Assembly: GCF_016093545.1 (NCBI RefSeq)
Contig: NZ_JADKYX010000024.1
Location: forward strand, 1-64,000
DNA: 64,000 bases
From: Massilia rhizosphaerae
GTDB lineage: Bacteria > Pseudomonadota > Gammaproteobacteria > Burkholderiales > Burkholderiaceae_D
Direction of reading: 5' to 3'
Shown here one piece after another: positions 52,314-61,201 of the stretch. A program made the position numbers and the translations under genes. Within the stretch, counting starts at the first letter, position 1. Each line of letters starts with the position of its first letter. The notes below the pieces were generated by a model, which worked only from the letters and a program-made list of their open reading frames with translations, made no database searches and was not told the DNA's origin.

Positions 52314-52805
52314 ATGGCATTGGATATGTTCATCAACATGGGCGACAAGATCAAGGGCGAGTCGCGCGACAAGGTCCAGGGTCCGAAGGGCGACATCGAC
52401 ATCCTGGCCTGGAGCTGGGGCATGAGCCAGTCGGGCACCACCCACACGGGCGGTGGCGGCGGCGCCGGCAAGGCCAACTTCCAGGACATCTCGTTCACCA
52501 AGTACGTCGACAGCTCGTCCAACGCGCTGATGACCGCCCTGGCCAAGGGCTCGCACATCGAGAAGGCCGTGCTGATGGTGCGTAAAGCCGGCGAAGGCCA
52601 GCAGAAGTACATCTTGATCACCATGGAAGAAGTGCTGGTGACGTCGATCTCGACCGGCGGCAGCGGCGGCGAAGACCGCCTGACCGAAAACGTCACGCTG
52701 AACTTCGGCAAGGTGACCTTCGCCTACACCCCGCAGGACAGCAAGGGCACCGTGGCAGGCGACAAGACCTTCGCCTGGAACATCGCCGAAAACGCAGCTG
52801 CTTAA
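52314..52805 (+). CDS. hcp: T6SS inner-tube protein Hcp (TssD)
   Basis: Protein of 163 residues. The family start MALDMFINMGDKIKGESRDK is complete, followed by IDILAWSWGMSQSGTTHTGG, FTKYVDSSSNALMTALAKGS and YILITMEEVLVTSISTGGSG. Hcp hexamers form the tube inside the sheath and carry some effectors. It is flanked by a hairpin upstream and a terminator-like hairpin downstream, consistent with higher expression than its neighbours. An AAGGAG site precedes the ATG. Confidence 0.97.
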   Translation: MALDMFINMGDKIKGESRDKVQGPKGDIDILAWSWGMSQSGTTHTGGGGGAGKANFQDISFTKYVDSSSNALMTALAKGSHIEKAVLMVRKAGEGQQKYILITMEEVLVTSISTGGSGGEDRLTENVTLNFGKVTFAYTPQDSKGTVAGDKTFAWNIAENAAA

Positions 52806-52820
52806 TCGAGCATCGCGCAT

Positions 52821-52853
52821 GGCTTGCCGCCGCGTTCGAGCGGCCGGCAAGCC
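52821..52853 (+). terminator. Terminator-like hairpin after hcp
   Basis: GGCTTGCCGCCGC and GCGGCCGGCAAGCC form a stem of about 13 base pairs with one bulge, followed by GGTTTTA. The T tract is short, so termination is probably partial. It lies between hcp and tagJ. Confidence 0.5.
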
Positions 52854-52886
52854 GGTTTTACAGAATTCTTGGAGGGGAGCGTTCGA

Positions 52887-53681
52887 ATGCTTGCGCAACA
52901 GCTGATTCGTGATGGAGACCTGGCCGGCGCACTCGCCGCGCTGCAGGATGCGGTGCGCAAGAACAGCGCCGACCCGAAACTGCGCGTGTTCCTGTTCCAG
53001 TTGCTGTCCGTGCTGGGCCAGTGGAACCGCGCCCTGACGCAACTGAAAGTGGCGGGCGAACTGGATGCCGGCGCGCTGCCGATGGTGCAGACCTATCGCG
53101 AGGCGATCCAGTGCGAGGCCCTGCGCGCCGAGATCTTTGCCGGTCGCCGCGCGCCCGTGATCTTCGGCGAGCCGCAGCCCTGGATGGCGCAGCTGGCCGA
53201 AGCCCTGAAGCTGGACGCCGCCGACCCCGCCGCCGCGGCCGAACTGCGCGCCGCCGCGTTCGACGCGGCACCGGCGTTTCCCGGCGCCATCGACGACACG
53301 CGCTTCGACTGGCTGGCCGACGCCGACGGCCGCCTCGGCCCCGTGCTGGAAGCGATCGTCAACGGCCGCTACGTATGGGTGCCGTTCATGCGCATCGCGC
53401 GCATCGAGATCGAACCGCCGGCCGACCTGCGCGACGCCGTCTGGACGGCCGCCAACTTCACGTGGTCCAACGGCGCCCAGACCGTGGGCCTGATCCCGAC
53501 CCGCTACCCGGGCAGCGTCGACGCGAGCGACGACGCCTTGAAACTGGCGCGCAAGACCGAGTGGACCGGCGACCATCCGCTCGGCCAGCGCATGTTCACC
53601 AGCGGCGAGGCCGACTATCCGCTGATGGACGCGCGCCTGATCGAATTCGACCTGAACGACAGTACCGGCGACCATGGCTGA
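52887..53681 (+). CDS. tagJ: T6SS accessory protein TagJ (ImpE family)
   Basis: Protein of 264 residues from the ATG at 52887, with a GGAGGGGA site. The N-terminus is a TPR-like helical region (LAQQLIRDGDLAGALAALQD, LRVFLFQLLSVLGQWNRALT). The C-terminal domain includes FDWLADADGRLGPVLEAIVN and RIARIEIEPPADLRDAVWTA with RYPGS, which identify ImpE/TagJ. In H1-type systems TagJ binds the sheath and ClpV. Its stop overlaps the tssE start. Confidence 0.88.
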   Translation: MLAQQLIRDGDLAGALAALQDAVRKNSADPKLRVFLFQLLSVLGQWNRALTQLKVAGELDAGALPMVQTYREAIQCEALRAEIFAGRRAPVIFGEPQPWMAQLAEALKLDAADPAAAAELRAAAFDAAPAFPGAIDDTRFDWLADADGRLGPVLEAIVNGRYVWVPFMRIARIEIEPPADLRDAVWTAANFTWSNGAQTVGLIPTRYPGSVDASDDALKLARKTEWTGDHPLGQRMFTSGEADYPLMDARLIEFDLNDSTGDHG

Positions 53682-54180
53682 ACTGGCACCGCGCGAGCGC
53701 CTGCAACCTTCGCTGCTCGACCGACTCACCGACGATGAACCCGACCAGGAGGTCGAGTCGCGCGAACGGCGCGTGTTGTCGGTGCGCGGCCTGCGCGAAG
53801 GCGTGCTGCGCGACCTCGCGTGGTTGCTGAACACGACCAACCTGCTGTCGGTCTCCGACGTGCCGCGCCTGCCGCACCTGGCGAACTCCGTCCTCAACTA
53901 CGGCATGCCGGACATGTCCGGGGCATCGCTGGCGAACATGAGCGCGGCCGACCTGGAACGCGCGATCCGCCAGGCCATCTGGGATTTCGAACCGCGCCTG
54001 ATCCGCTCCTCCGTGTCGGTCAAGGTCGTGCCGCAGCAGGAATCGATCAGCAAGATCATGTTCGAGATCCAGGCCGACATGTGGGCCCAGCCTTACCCGG
54101 AACGGCTGTTCCTCAAGACCGAGCTCGATCTCGATCTGGCCCAGATCAGCCTCACCGAATTCGCCGGCGCACGGACATGA
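53674..54180 (+). CDS. tssE: T6SS baseplate protein TssE (gp25-like)
   Basis: Protein of 168 residues with a gp25-like lysozyme-related fold that no longer degrades peptidoglycan. Features are LQPSLLDRLTDDEPDQEVES, RDLAWLLNTTNLLSVSDVPR, and AIRQAIWDFEPRLIRSSVSV. It starts inside the end of tagJ (8-base overlap) and its stop overlaps the tssF start, so the genes are translationally coupled. Confidence 0.9.
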   Translation: MAELAPRERLQPSLLDRLTDDEPDQEVESRERRVLSVRGLREGVLRDLAWLLNTTNLLSVSDVPRLPHLANSVLNYGMPDMSGASLANMSAADLERAIRQAIWDFEPRLIRSSVSVKVVPQQESISKIMFEIQADMWAQPYPERLFLKTELDLDLAQISLTEFAGART

Positions 54181-56057
54181 CCAATCCACGCCTGCTTCGC
54201 TACTACAGCCAGGAGCTGCAGCACCTGCGCGAGATGGGCGGCGAATTCGCGGCCCAGTACCCGAAGATCGCCGGCCGCCTGGGGCTCGAAGGCTTCGAGT
54301 GCGCCGACCCGTACGTCGAGCGCCTGCTGGAAGGTTTCGCCTTCATGGCCGCGCGGGTGCAGCTGAAGATCGACGCCGAGTTCCCGCGCTTCACCCAGCA
54401 CCTGTCCGAACTCGTCTACCCGCACTTCCTCGCGCCGACGCCGTCGATGGCGATCGTGCAGGTGCAGCCCGACCTCGGCAACCCGGCGCTGAACGCCGGC
54501 TATCGCATCGCGCGCGGCGCCCCGATGCGCAGCGTCCTCGGCAAGGACGACGTCACCGCCTGCGAATACCGCACGGCGCATGAGCTGACCCTGTGGCCGA
54601 TCGAGCTCGTCGAGGCGAAATTCTTCACGCACGGCGGCCGCATCGAAGGCGTCGACGCGCGCCTGCCCGCGAACGTGAAGGCGGGCCTGCGCCTGCGCCT
54701 GCGCACGACCAACGGCGCGCCGTTTTCCAAGCTGGCCCTGGACCGCCTGACGCTGCACCTGCGCGGCAGCGACGAGATGCCCGGCCAGATCTACGAAAAA
54801 CTGCTGGGCGCCACCGTCGGCGTGCTCGTGCTGCCGGGCAGCCGCCAGGGCCGCCATACCCTGTTGCCGCAGACGGCGCTGCGCCCGCGCGGCTTTGCCG
54901 AAGAGGATGCGTTGCTGCCCAGCGGCCAGCGCAGCTTCCAGGGCTACCGCCTGCTGCAGGAATACTTCGCGTTCGCGCAGCGCTTCCTGTTCGTCGAGCT
55001 GGCCGGCCTGAAGACCGCAGTGGCCGCGTGCGCGGAGCAGGAGATCGAGATCGTCGTGCTGCTGTCGCGCGGCGACGCGCGCCTGGAACAGTCGCTCGAC
55101 CACAGCAATTTCGCACTGAATTGCACGCCCGTCGTGAACCTGTTCCAGCGCCGCGCCGACCGCATCAACCTGTCCGGCGACCAGTTCGAATACCACGTGC
55201 TGCCCGATCGCACCCGTCCCATGGACTTCGAGGTGCACCAGGTCGAGAGCGTGACCGGCTACGGCACCGGCGCCGACGCCGAACAGGAATTCCACCCGCT
55301 GTACAGCGCGCGCGACCTCGGCGAAACCACGCTGTCCGGCCAGGCGTTCTACCAGATCCGGCGCGAGCCGCGCCTGTTGTCGCAGCGCCAGCGCCAGCGC
55401 GGGCCGCGCTCCTCGTACATCGGCAGCGAGACGTTCATCACGCTCGTCGACGCCCAGGAGGCGCCGTACCGCCACGACCTGCGCCAGCTCGGCCTCGTCG
55501 TGTGGTGCACGAACCGCGACCTGCCGCTGGCGATGCCGCTCGGCGTCGGCAAGACCGACTTCATCCTCGAGCAGGGCGGACCGGTGCAGTCGGTGCGCGT
55601 GCTGGGCGGTCCGAGCCAGCCTTTCCCCTCGTTCGCCGAGGGCGGCATGGCGTGGCGCCTGATCAACCAGCTGTCGCTGAACTATCTGTCGCTGGCGGAC
55701 ACCGATCCCGACCAGGGCGCGTCGGCCCTGCGCGAACTGCTCGCGCTGTACTGCCATCCGCTCGACGTGGCGAGCCAGCGCCAGGTCGAGGGCGTGCGCT
55801 CCGTGTCGGCGCGACCGATCACGCGGCGCATGCCGGCGCCGGGCGCCATCACGTTCGGGCGCGGCCTGGAGATCACGGTGACCATGGACGACGGCGCGTT
55901 CGAGGGCGCCGGCGCCTTCGTGCTGGGCGGCGTTTTGAGCCACTTCTTCGCGCAGTACGTATCGATCAATTCGTTCACCGAGACCGTTGTGCGCACCGTC
56001 GGCCGCGGCGAAATCATGCGCTGGAAGGCGCGCGAGGGCGTATGCGCGATCCTGTAG
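54177..56057 (+). CDS. tssF: T6SS baseplate protein TssF (VasA)
   Basis: Protein of 626 residues from the ATG at 54177 (MTNPRLLRYYSQELQHLREM). The block GGEFAAQYPKIAGRLGLEGF, then VERLLEGFAFMAARVQLKID, is diagnostic. Central segments FNLFQRRADRINLSGDQFEY-like (NLFQRRADRINLSGDQF) and the C-terminus LGGVLSHFFAQYVSINSFTE complete the family. It forms the baseplate with TssE, TssG and TssK. It overlaps tssE by 4 bases and tssG by 16. Confidence 0.95.
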   Translation: MTNPRLLRYYSQELQHLREMGGEFAAQYPKIAGRLGLEGFECADPYVERLLEGFAFMAARVQLKIDAEFPRFTQHLSELVYPHFLAPTPSMAIVQVQPDLGNPALNAGYRIARGAPMRSVLGKDDVTACEYRTAHELTLWPIELVEAKFFTHGGRIEGVDARLPANVKAGLRLRLRTTNGAPFSKLALDRLTLHLRGSDEMPGQIYEKLLGATVGVLVLPGSRQGRHTLLPQTALRPRGFAEEDALLPSGQRSFQGYRLLQEYFAFAQRFLFVELAGLKTAVAACAEQEIEIVVLLSRGDARLEQSLDHSNFALNCTPVVNLFQRRADRINLSGDQFEYHVLPDRTRPMDFEVHQVESVTGYGTGADAEQEFHPLYSARDLGETTLSGQAFYQIRREPRLLSQRQRQRGPRSSYIGSETFITLVDAQEAPYRHDLRQLGLVVWCTNRDLPLAMPLGVGKTDFILEQGGPVQSVRVLGGPSQPFPSFAEGGMAWRLINQLSLNYLSLADTDPDQGASALRELLALYCHPLDVASQRQVEGVRSVSARPITRRMPAPGAITFGRGLEITVTMDDGAFEGAGAFVLGGVLSHFFAQYVSINSFTETVVRTVGRGEIMRWKAREGVCAIL

Positions 56058-57049
56058 ACGTCGAGCGCCAGCTGGGCGAAGCTGCGGCGGCCATGGACTT
56101 CTTCCAGGCCCTGCGCCTGCTGGAGAACGCGCACCCGGACAAGCCGCGCATCGGCGCGTCGCTGCGCCCGCGCGACGACGCCGTGCGCTTCGGACGCGAC
56201 CCGTCGCTCGGCTTCGAGCCCGGCGCCCTGGCCGGCTTTACGCCCGCGACCGGTGCGGTGAAAGCGCGCCTCGCCGTCAACTTCTTCGGGCTGTTCGGCG
56301 CCAACGGCCCGCTGCCGCTGCACCTGACGGAATATGCGCGCGACCGTGCCCGTAACCACGGCGACCACACGATGGTCGCGTTCCTCGACGTGTTCCACCA
56401 CCGGATGGTGTCGCTGTTCTACCGCGCCCGCGCCGCGGCCGACCCGGCCCTCAGCGTGGACCGGCCGGACAGCGACCGCTTCGCCGAGTACGTGGGCAGC
56501 CTGTTCGGCATCGGCACCCCGACCATGCGCGGGCGCGACGAGATCGGCGACTTCGCCAAGCTGCATTTCGCCGGCCTGATGGCCAACCAGCGCCGCCCGG
56601 CCGCGGGCCTCGTGACGATCCTGCGCGCCTACTTCAAGCTGCCCGTCGAGATCGAGCAGTTCGTCGGCCACTGGATGAAGATCCCGCTGGACGGCCAGAC
56701 CCGCATCGGCATGGAAGACCGCGGCAACCGCCTCGGCACGTCGGCCGTGCTGGGGAAGAAAGTCTGGGATTGCCAGCACAAGTTCCGCCTGGTGATCGGC
56801 CCGCTCGACTACGACGATTACGAACGCATGCTGCCCGGCGGCGCCAGCATGGTGCGCCTCGTCGATTGGGTGAAAAGCTATGCCGGCACGGTGCTCGACT
56901 GGGACGTGCGCCTGGTGCTCAAGCGCCCCGAGATTCCCCCCCTGAAGCTGGGCAGCCAAAAGCTCGGCTGGACCACCTATCTCGCGAGCGGCCCGGCCGC
57001 GCGCGACGCCCGTCAACTCTTGATCAACCCGACCGCCCGCCAGGGCTGA
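56042..57049 (+). CDS. tssG: T6SS baseplate protein TssG (VasB)
   Basis: Protein of 335 residues from the ATG at 56042 (MRDPVDVERQLGEAAAAMDF). Signature segments are FFQALRLLENAHPDKPRIGA, LAVNFFGLFGANGPLPLHLT, and EYARDRARNHGDHTMVAFLD. TssG partners TssF in the baseplate wedge. It overlaps tssF by 16 bases. The frame is open further upstream, but that sequence is the tssF frame read out of phase. Confidence 0.95.
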   Translation: MRDPVDVERQLGEAAAAMDFFQALRLLENAHPDKPRIGASLRPRDDAVRFGRDPSLGFEPGALAGFTPATGAVKARLAVNFFGLFGANGPLPLHLTEYARDRARNHGDHTMVAFLDVFHHRMVSLFYRARAAADPALSVDRPDSDRFAEYVGSLFGIGTPTMRGRDEIGDFAKLHFAGLMANQRRPAAGLVTILRAYFKLPVEIEQFVGHWMKIPLDGQTRIGMEDRGNRLGTSAVLGKKVWDCQHKFRLVIGPLDYDDYERMLPGGASMVRLVDWVKSYAGTVLDWDVRLVLKRPEIPPLKLGSQKLGWTTYLASGPAARDARQLLINPTARQG

Positions 57050-57070
57050 CCCCACGCGAAAGAACCGATC

Positions 57071-59773
57071 ATGGCCGAAATCTCCCGTGTCGCACTGTTT
57101 GGAAAACTCAACGCGCTGTGCTACCGCGCGATCGAAAGCAGTACGGTGTTCTGCAAGCTGCGCGGCAACCCGTACGTGGAGATGGTCCACTGGGTGCACC
57201 AGATCCTGCAACTGCAGGACTCCGACCTGCACCGCATCATCCGCCACTACGAGCTGGACGCGGCCGTGCTGGCGCGCGACATCACGGCCGCGCTGGACCG
57301 CCTGCCGCGCGGCGCCACGTCGGTGACGGACCTGTCGTCGCAGCTGGAAGAGACGGTGGAACGCGCGTGGGTGTACGGCACGCTGATGTTCGGCGAATCG
57401 TCGGTACGCAGCGGCCACCTGGTGTTCGGCATGCTCAAGACCTCGAACCTGCGCAACGCGCTGTACGCGATCAGCCGCCAGTTCGAGCGCGTCAAGGCCG
57501 ATGACCTGTCGGATCGCTTCGGCACCTTGCTGAAGGATTCGCCGGAAGCGAAGCTGGGCGCCAGCGACGGCTTCCAGGCCGCCGCCCCCGGCGAGGAATC
57601 CGGCGCCATCGCGCCGGCGCAGATGGGCAAGCAGGAAGCGCTGAAGAAGTTCACCGTCGACCTGACGGAGCAGGCGAGAAGCGGCAAGATGGATCCGATC
57701 GTCGGCCGCGACGACGAGATCCGGCAGATGGTCGACATCCTGATGCGCCGCCGCCAGAACAACCCGATCATGATCGGCGAGGCCGGCGTCGGCAAGACGG
57801 CCGTCGTGGAAGGTTTTGCCCAGCGCATCGCGCGCGGCGACGTGCCGCCCGCGCTGAAGGAAGTGCAGCTGCTGGCGCTGGACGTGGGCCTGCTGCAGGC
57901 CGGCGCCAGCATGAAGGGCGAGTTCGAGCAGCGCCTGCGTTCCGTCATCGACGAAGTGCAGGCCAGCGAAAAGCCCATCATCCTGTTCATCGACGAGACC
58001 CATACGCTGGTCGGCGCCGGCGGCGCGGCCGGCACGGGCGACGCGGCCAACCTGCTGAAACCGGCGCTGGCACGCGGCACCTTGCGCACGATCGGCGCGA
58101 CCACGTTCGCCGAGTACAAGAAGCACATCGAGAAGGACCCGGCGCTGACTCGCCGCTTCCAGAGCATCCAGGTGGACGAGCCGAGCGAGGAGCGGGCGAT
58201 CCGCATGATGCGCGGCGTGGCGTCGACGATGGAAAAACACCACAAGGTGCAGATCCTCGACGAAGCGCTGGAAGCGGCCGTGCGCCTGTCGCACCGCTAC
58301 ATCCCGGCGCGCCAGCTGCCGGATAAATCGGTGAGCCTGATCGACACGGCGTGCGCGCGCGTGGCCGTGAGCCTGCACGCGACGCCGGCCGAGGTGGACG
58401 ACAGCCGCAAGCGCATCGAGGCGCTGAACGTGGAGATGGAGATCATCCGCCGCGAAGGCGCGATCGGCATCGAGGTGGCCGCGCGCGCCCACGAGACGGA
58501 AGCCGCGCTGGCCGCCGAGAAGGACCGCCTGGCCGGCCTGGAAGCGCGCTGGAACGAGGAGCGCGCGCTCGTCGACGAGCTGCTGGCGTTGCGCGCGCAG
58601 CTGCGCGACGGCGCCCAGCCGGTCGAAGGCACGGGCTCCAAACTGGAAGCGGCGGCCGACTCGACGCCGCCGCAGGACGACGCCACGCGCGCCGCGCTGA
58701 AGGAACAGCTGCAGGCCGTGCAGGCGAAGCTGACCGCGCTGCAGGGCGAGACTCCGCTGATCCTGCCGACCGTCGACTACCAGGCCGTGGCGGCCGTCGT
58801 CGGCGACTGGACCGGCATCCCGGTCGGCCGCATGGCGAAGAACGAGATGGAGACGATTCTCAACATCGCGTCCACCCTGAGCCAGCGCGTGATCGGCCAG
58901 GACCACGCGATGGAGATGATCGCCAAGCGCATCCAGACGTCGCGCGCGGGCCTGGACAATCCGAACAAGCCGATCGGCGTGTTCATGCTGGCCGGTACGT
59001 CCGGCGTGGGCAAGACGGAAACGGCGCTGGCGCTGGCCGAGGCGTTGTACGGCGGCGAGCAGAATCTCATCACCATCAACATGAGCGAGTATCAGGAAGC
59101 GCACACGGTGTCCACGCTGAAGGGCGCGCCGCCGGGCTACGTCGGCTACGGCGAGGGCGGCGTGCTGACGGAGGCCGTGCGCCGCCGGCCGTATTCCGTC
59201 GTGCTGCTCGACGAAGTGGAAAAGGCGCACCCGGACGTGCACGAGATGTTCTTCCAGGTCTTCGACAAAGGCTTCATGGAAGACGGCGAGGGCCGCTTCA
59301 TCGATTTCAAGAACACGCTGATCATCCTGACGACGAACGCCGGCACGGACCTGATCGCGGGCCTGTGCAAGGACCCGGACCTGATGCCCGATCCGGAAGG
59401 CATGGCCGGCGCCCTGCGCGCGCCGCTGCTGAAGGTGTTCCCGCCGGCGCTGCTGGGCCGCATCGTGACGATCCCGTACTATCCGCTGTCGGACGACATG
59501 CTGGGCAAGATCGTCAAGCTGCAACTCAACCGCATCAAGAAGCGCGTGGAGGCGCGCTACAAGATTCCGTTCGAGTACGGCGAGGACGTGGTCAAGCTGG
59601 TCGTGTCGCGCTGCACCGAGAGCGAATCGGGCGGCCGCATGATCGACGCGATCCTGACCAATACGATGCTGCCGGACGTGTCGAAAGAGTTCCTGGCGCG
59701 GATGATGGATGGGAAGCCCGTCGAGCGCGTGCAGGTCGGCGTCGCCGACGGGAATTTCCAGTACGTGTTTTGA
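57071..59773 (+). CDS. clpV: T6SS sheath-recycling AAA+ ATPase ClpV (TssH)
   Basis: Protein of 900 residues. An N-terminal ClpN domain (CYRAIESSTVFCKLRGNPYV) precedes two AAA+ modules. The first Walker A is GEAGVGKTAVVEGFAQRI near residue 236, with Walker B ILFIDETHTLVGAGG. The second is GTSGVGKTETALALAEALYG near residue 642, with VVLLDEVEKAHPDV. The M-domain coiled coil lies between. ClpV unfolds contracted TssBC sheaths for reuse. It is followed by the candidate effector genes. Confidence 0.96.
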   Translation: MAEISRVALFGKLNALCYRAIESSTVFCKLRGNPYVEMVHWVHQILQLQDSDLHRIIRHYELDAAVLARDITAALDRLPRGATSVTDLSSQLEETVERAWVYGTLMFGESSVRSGHLVFGMLKTSNLRNALYAISRQFERVKADDLSDRFGTLLKDSPEAKLGASDGFQAAAPGEESGAIAPAQMGKQEALKKFTVDLTEQARSGKMDPIVGRDDEIRQMVDILMRRRQNNPIMIGEAGVGKTAVVEGFAQRIARGDVPPALKEVQLLALDVGLLQAGASMKGEFEQRLRSVIDEVQASEKPIILFIDETHTLVGAGGAAGTGDAANLLKPALARGTLRTIGATTFAEYKKHIEKDPALTRRFQSIQVDEPSEERAIRMMRGVASTMEKHHKVQILDEALEAAVRLSHRYIPARQLPDKSVSLIDTACARVAVSLHATPAEVDDSRKRIEALNVEMEIIRREGAIGIEVAARAHETEAALAAEKDRLAGLEARWNEERALVDELLALRAQLRDGAQPVEGTGSKLEAAADSTPPQDDATRAALKEQLQAVQAKLTALQGETPLILPTVDYQAVAAVVGDWTGIPVGRMAKNEMETILNIASTLSQRVIGQDHAMEMIAKRIQTSRAGLDNPNKPIGVFMLAGTSGVGKTETALALAEALYGGEQNLITINMSEYQEAHTVSTLKGAPPGYVGYGEGGVLTEAVRRRPYSVVLLDEVEKAHPDVHEMFFQVFDKGFMEDGEGRFIDFKNTLIILTTNAGTDLIAGLCKDPDLMPDPEGMAGALRAPLLKVFPPALLGRIVTIPYYPLSDDMLGKIVKLQLNRIKKRVEARYKIPFEYGEDVVKLVVSRCTESESGGRMIDAILTNTMLPDVSKEFLARMMDGKPVERVQVGVADGNFQYVF

Positions 59774-59805
59774 ACCACTCGACTTAACTGAAACGGAATC
59801 GGACC

Positions 59806-60327
59806 ATGAGTTTGGGACATCAGGAAGAATATAACTGGGGCGCCAACGCGAACTGCTACGCGTTTGCCTGCAATTGCCAGCATCCGGCAGTGGGCAATCC
59901 GCCGCGCACGGCGCGTCCCGGCGTGGCCGGCGGCCAGCCGGTGCAGAACAACGGCAATGTCGCGCAACTGATCGCCGGCGTGCTCGCCGACGGCGGCCAT
60001 CTGGTCCAGCAGCTGGGCGGCGATCCGTCGGCGTTGCCGATCGTGCCCGCCAACAGCTATCTGGTCGCGATGCTGACGAATGCGGGCGGCTTCCACTTCA
60101 TGAAGCGCGACGAACTGACCCGGCGCTGGAGTTGGAAGGACGCGAACCACGGTTCGGTGAAGCTCAACGTCCTGCACTTCCCGACCGATCATTACGTGTA
60201 CGTGAACGACGCCAACCTGAACGACATCCTGGTCACCCACCGCGGCAACTATGTGTGGGCGTATAACCAGATGACGTTCCAGACCTTTTTTGCGGTGTCC
60301 AACGGCGGCTTTCCCGTCGCCGGGTGA
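59806..60327 (+). CDS. Candidate T6SS cysteine-peptidase-like effector
   Basis: Protein of 173 residues. The N-terminus has NCYAFACNCQHPAVGNP with Cys17, and a later His97 in GGFHFMKRDELTRRWSWKD. The Cys-YAF and H-F spacing is like NlpC/P60 or papain-like folds that have a nucleophilic Cys near the start and a His about 80 residues later. A C-terminal aromatic-rich region (RGNYVWAYNQMTFQTFFAV) follows. There is no signal peptide. It lies between clpV and a PAAR-like gene, the usual position for effectors. The activity is not established. Confidence 0.5.
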   Translation: MSLGHQEEYNWGANANCYAFACNCQHPAVGNPPRTARPGVAGGQPVQNNGNVAQLIAGVLADGGHLVQQLGGDPSALPIVPANSYLVAMLTNAGGFHFMKRDELTRRWSWKDANHGSVKLNVLHFPTDHYVYVNDANLNDILVTHRGNYVWAYNQMTFQTFFAVSNGGFPVAG

Positions 60328-60355
60328 TTTCTAACGAAACGAAAGGGGAACGATC

Positions 60356-60772
60356 ATGCTGTCACCTATTCTTGTCGGCCACATCGCGAACTGGGCCAAC
60401 GCAGGTTTTCCATGCGTGAAGGAGTTGTTCGTCTATCGTTACCAGGCGGCGTACCCGAATACCTTCGTGAAGATCTGGGTCACGGCGACTGTCGGCGGCG
60501 TGGTGCGTCCATGGGTGTGCCAGGACGTCCATTACGACAATGCCGGCGCCCTGCAGGCATTGGGCGGCTTCTGGCTCCAGGGCCATCACGGCGCCGCGAA
60601 CCCGGAACAGGAGTGGCAAAACCACCCGGCGTCGCCGATGCGCGCGCAGCTGTACAACGATATCGTCGCGGTCGTGCCGGCCAATGCACCGGACAAGAGG
60701 ACCAGCTTGAACTGGACGACCGTGATGGAATTCCTGAACCATATCGACGTGCAGGCGCCGGTGTCCGGCTGA
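60356..60772 (+). CDS. Orphan protein downstream of the candidate effector
   Basis: Protein of 138 residues beginning MLSPILVGHIANWANAGFPC. It has no signal peptide or membrane segment. Features are beta-rich segments (FVKIWVTATVGGVVRPWVCQ) and a C-terminal helical end (NWTTVMEFLNHIDVQ). No family is recognised. It sits 28 bases after the candidate effector and before the PAAR-like gene. It could be an immunity protein or an adaptor, which is inferred from position. An AAAGGGGAAC site precedes the ATG. Confidence 0.5.
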   Translation: MLSPILVGHIANWANAGFPCVKELFVYRYQAAYPNTFVKIWVTATVGGVVRPWVCQDVHYDNAGALQALGGFWLQGHHGAANPEQEWQNHPASPMRAQLYNDIVAVVPANAPDKRTSLNWTTVMEFLNHIDVQAPVSG

Positions 60773-60791
60773 CGGCGCCGAGGACGACGCC

Positions 60792-61181
60792 ATGCCAAAC
60801 CAAGTGTCGATGGGCGCCATGATGACGTGTACTTTCGGTGCCGCGCCGTCTTCGCTCGTGGTCCTGCCGAAGAACAAGGTGCTGGCGGAGGGTCCGCCGG
60901 CCGCCAACATCATGGACCACATCCCGCTCGTGAACATCATGCCGTTCGGGGTGTGCAACTCGCCCGCCAACCCGACCGTGGCCGCCGCCACGGCCGCGGC
61001 GCTGGGCGTGCTCACGCCCATGCCGTGCGTGCCGGCGACGTCCGCGCCGTGGGTGCCGGGTGCACCGACGGTCCTCATCTCCAACATGCCGGCGCTCGAC
61101 AACGTCTCCAAGTGCATGTGCAACTGGGGCGGCGTGATCGGCTTCACGAATGCCGGCACCGTCAAGACCATGATCCCTTAA
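60792..61181 (+). CDS. PAAR-like tip protein (DUF4280)
   Basis: Protein of 129 residues. The DUF4280 pattern is visible: SMGAMMTCTFGAAPSSLVVL, ANIMDHIPLVNIMPFGVCNS, and CNWGGVIGFTNAGTVKTM. It has many conserved prolines and cysteines, as in PAAR-like spike-tip proteins. It should cap VgrG at the tip of the T6SS spike and help deliver effectors. It starts 19 bases after the 138-residue gene and precedes vgrG. Confidence 0.8.
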   Translation: MPNQVSMGAMMTCTFGAAPSSLVVLPKNKVLAEGPPAANIMDHIPLVNIMPFGVCNSPANPTVAAATAAALGVLTPMPCVPATSAPWVPGAPTVLISNMPALDNVSKCMCNWGGVIGFTNAGTVKTMIP

Positions 61182-61201
61182 CCTAGCCAGCCTGTTTTCG
61201 C

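Noticed and set aside
50208..53897. Long minus-strand open frame (1229 residues) across tssB-tssC-hcp-tagJ
   Set aside because: It is an antisense shadow. The plus-strand genes have clear family signatures and starts.
55682..59524. Long minus-strand open frame (1280 residues) across tssG and clpV
   Set aside because: It is an antisense shadow of GC-rich T6SS genes on the plus strand and has no family motifs.
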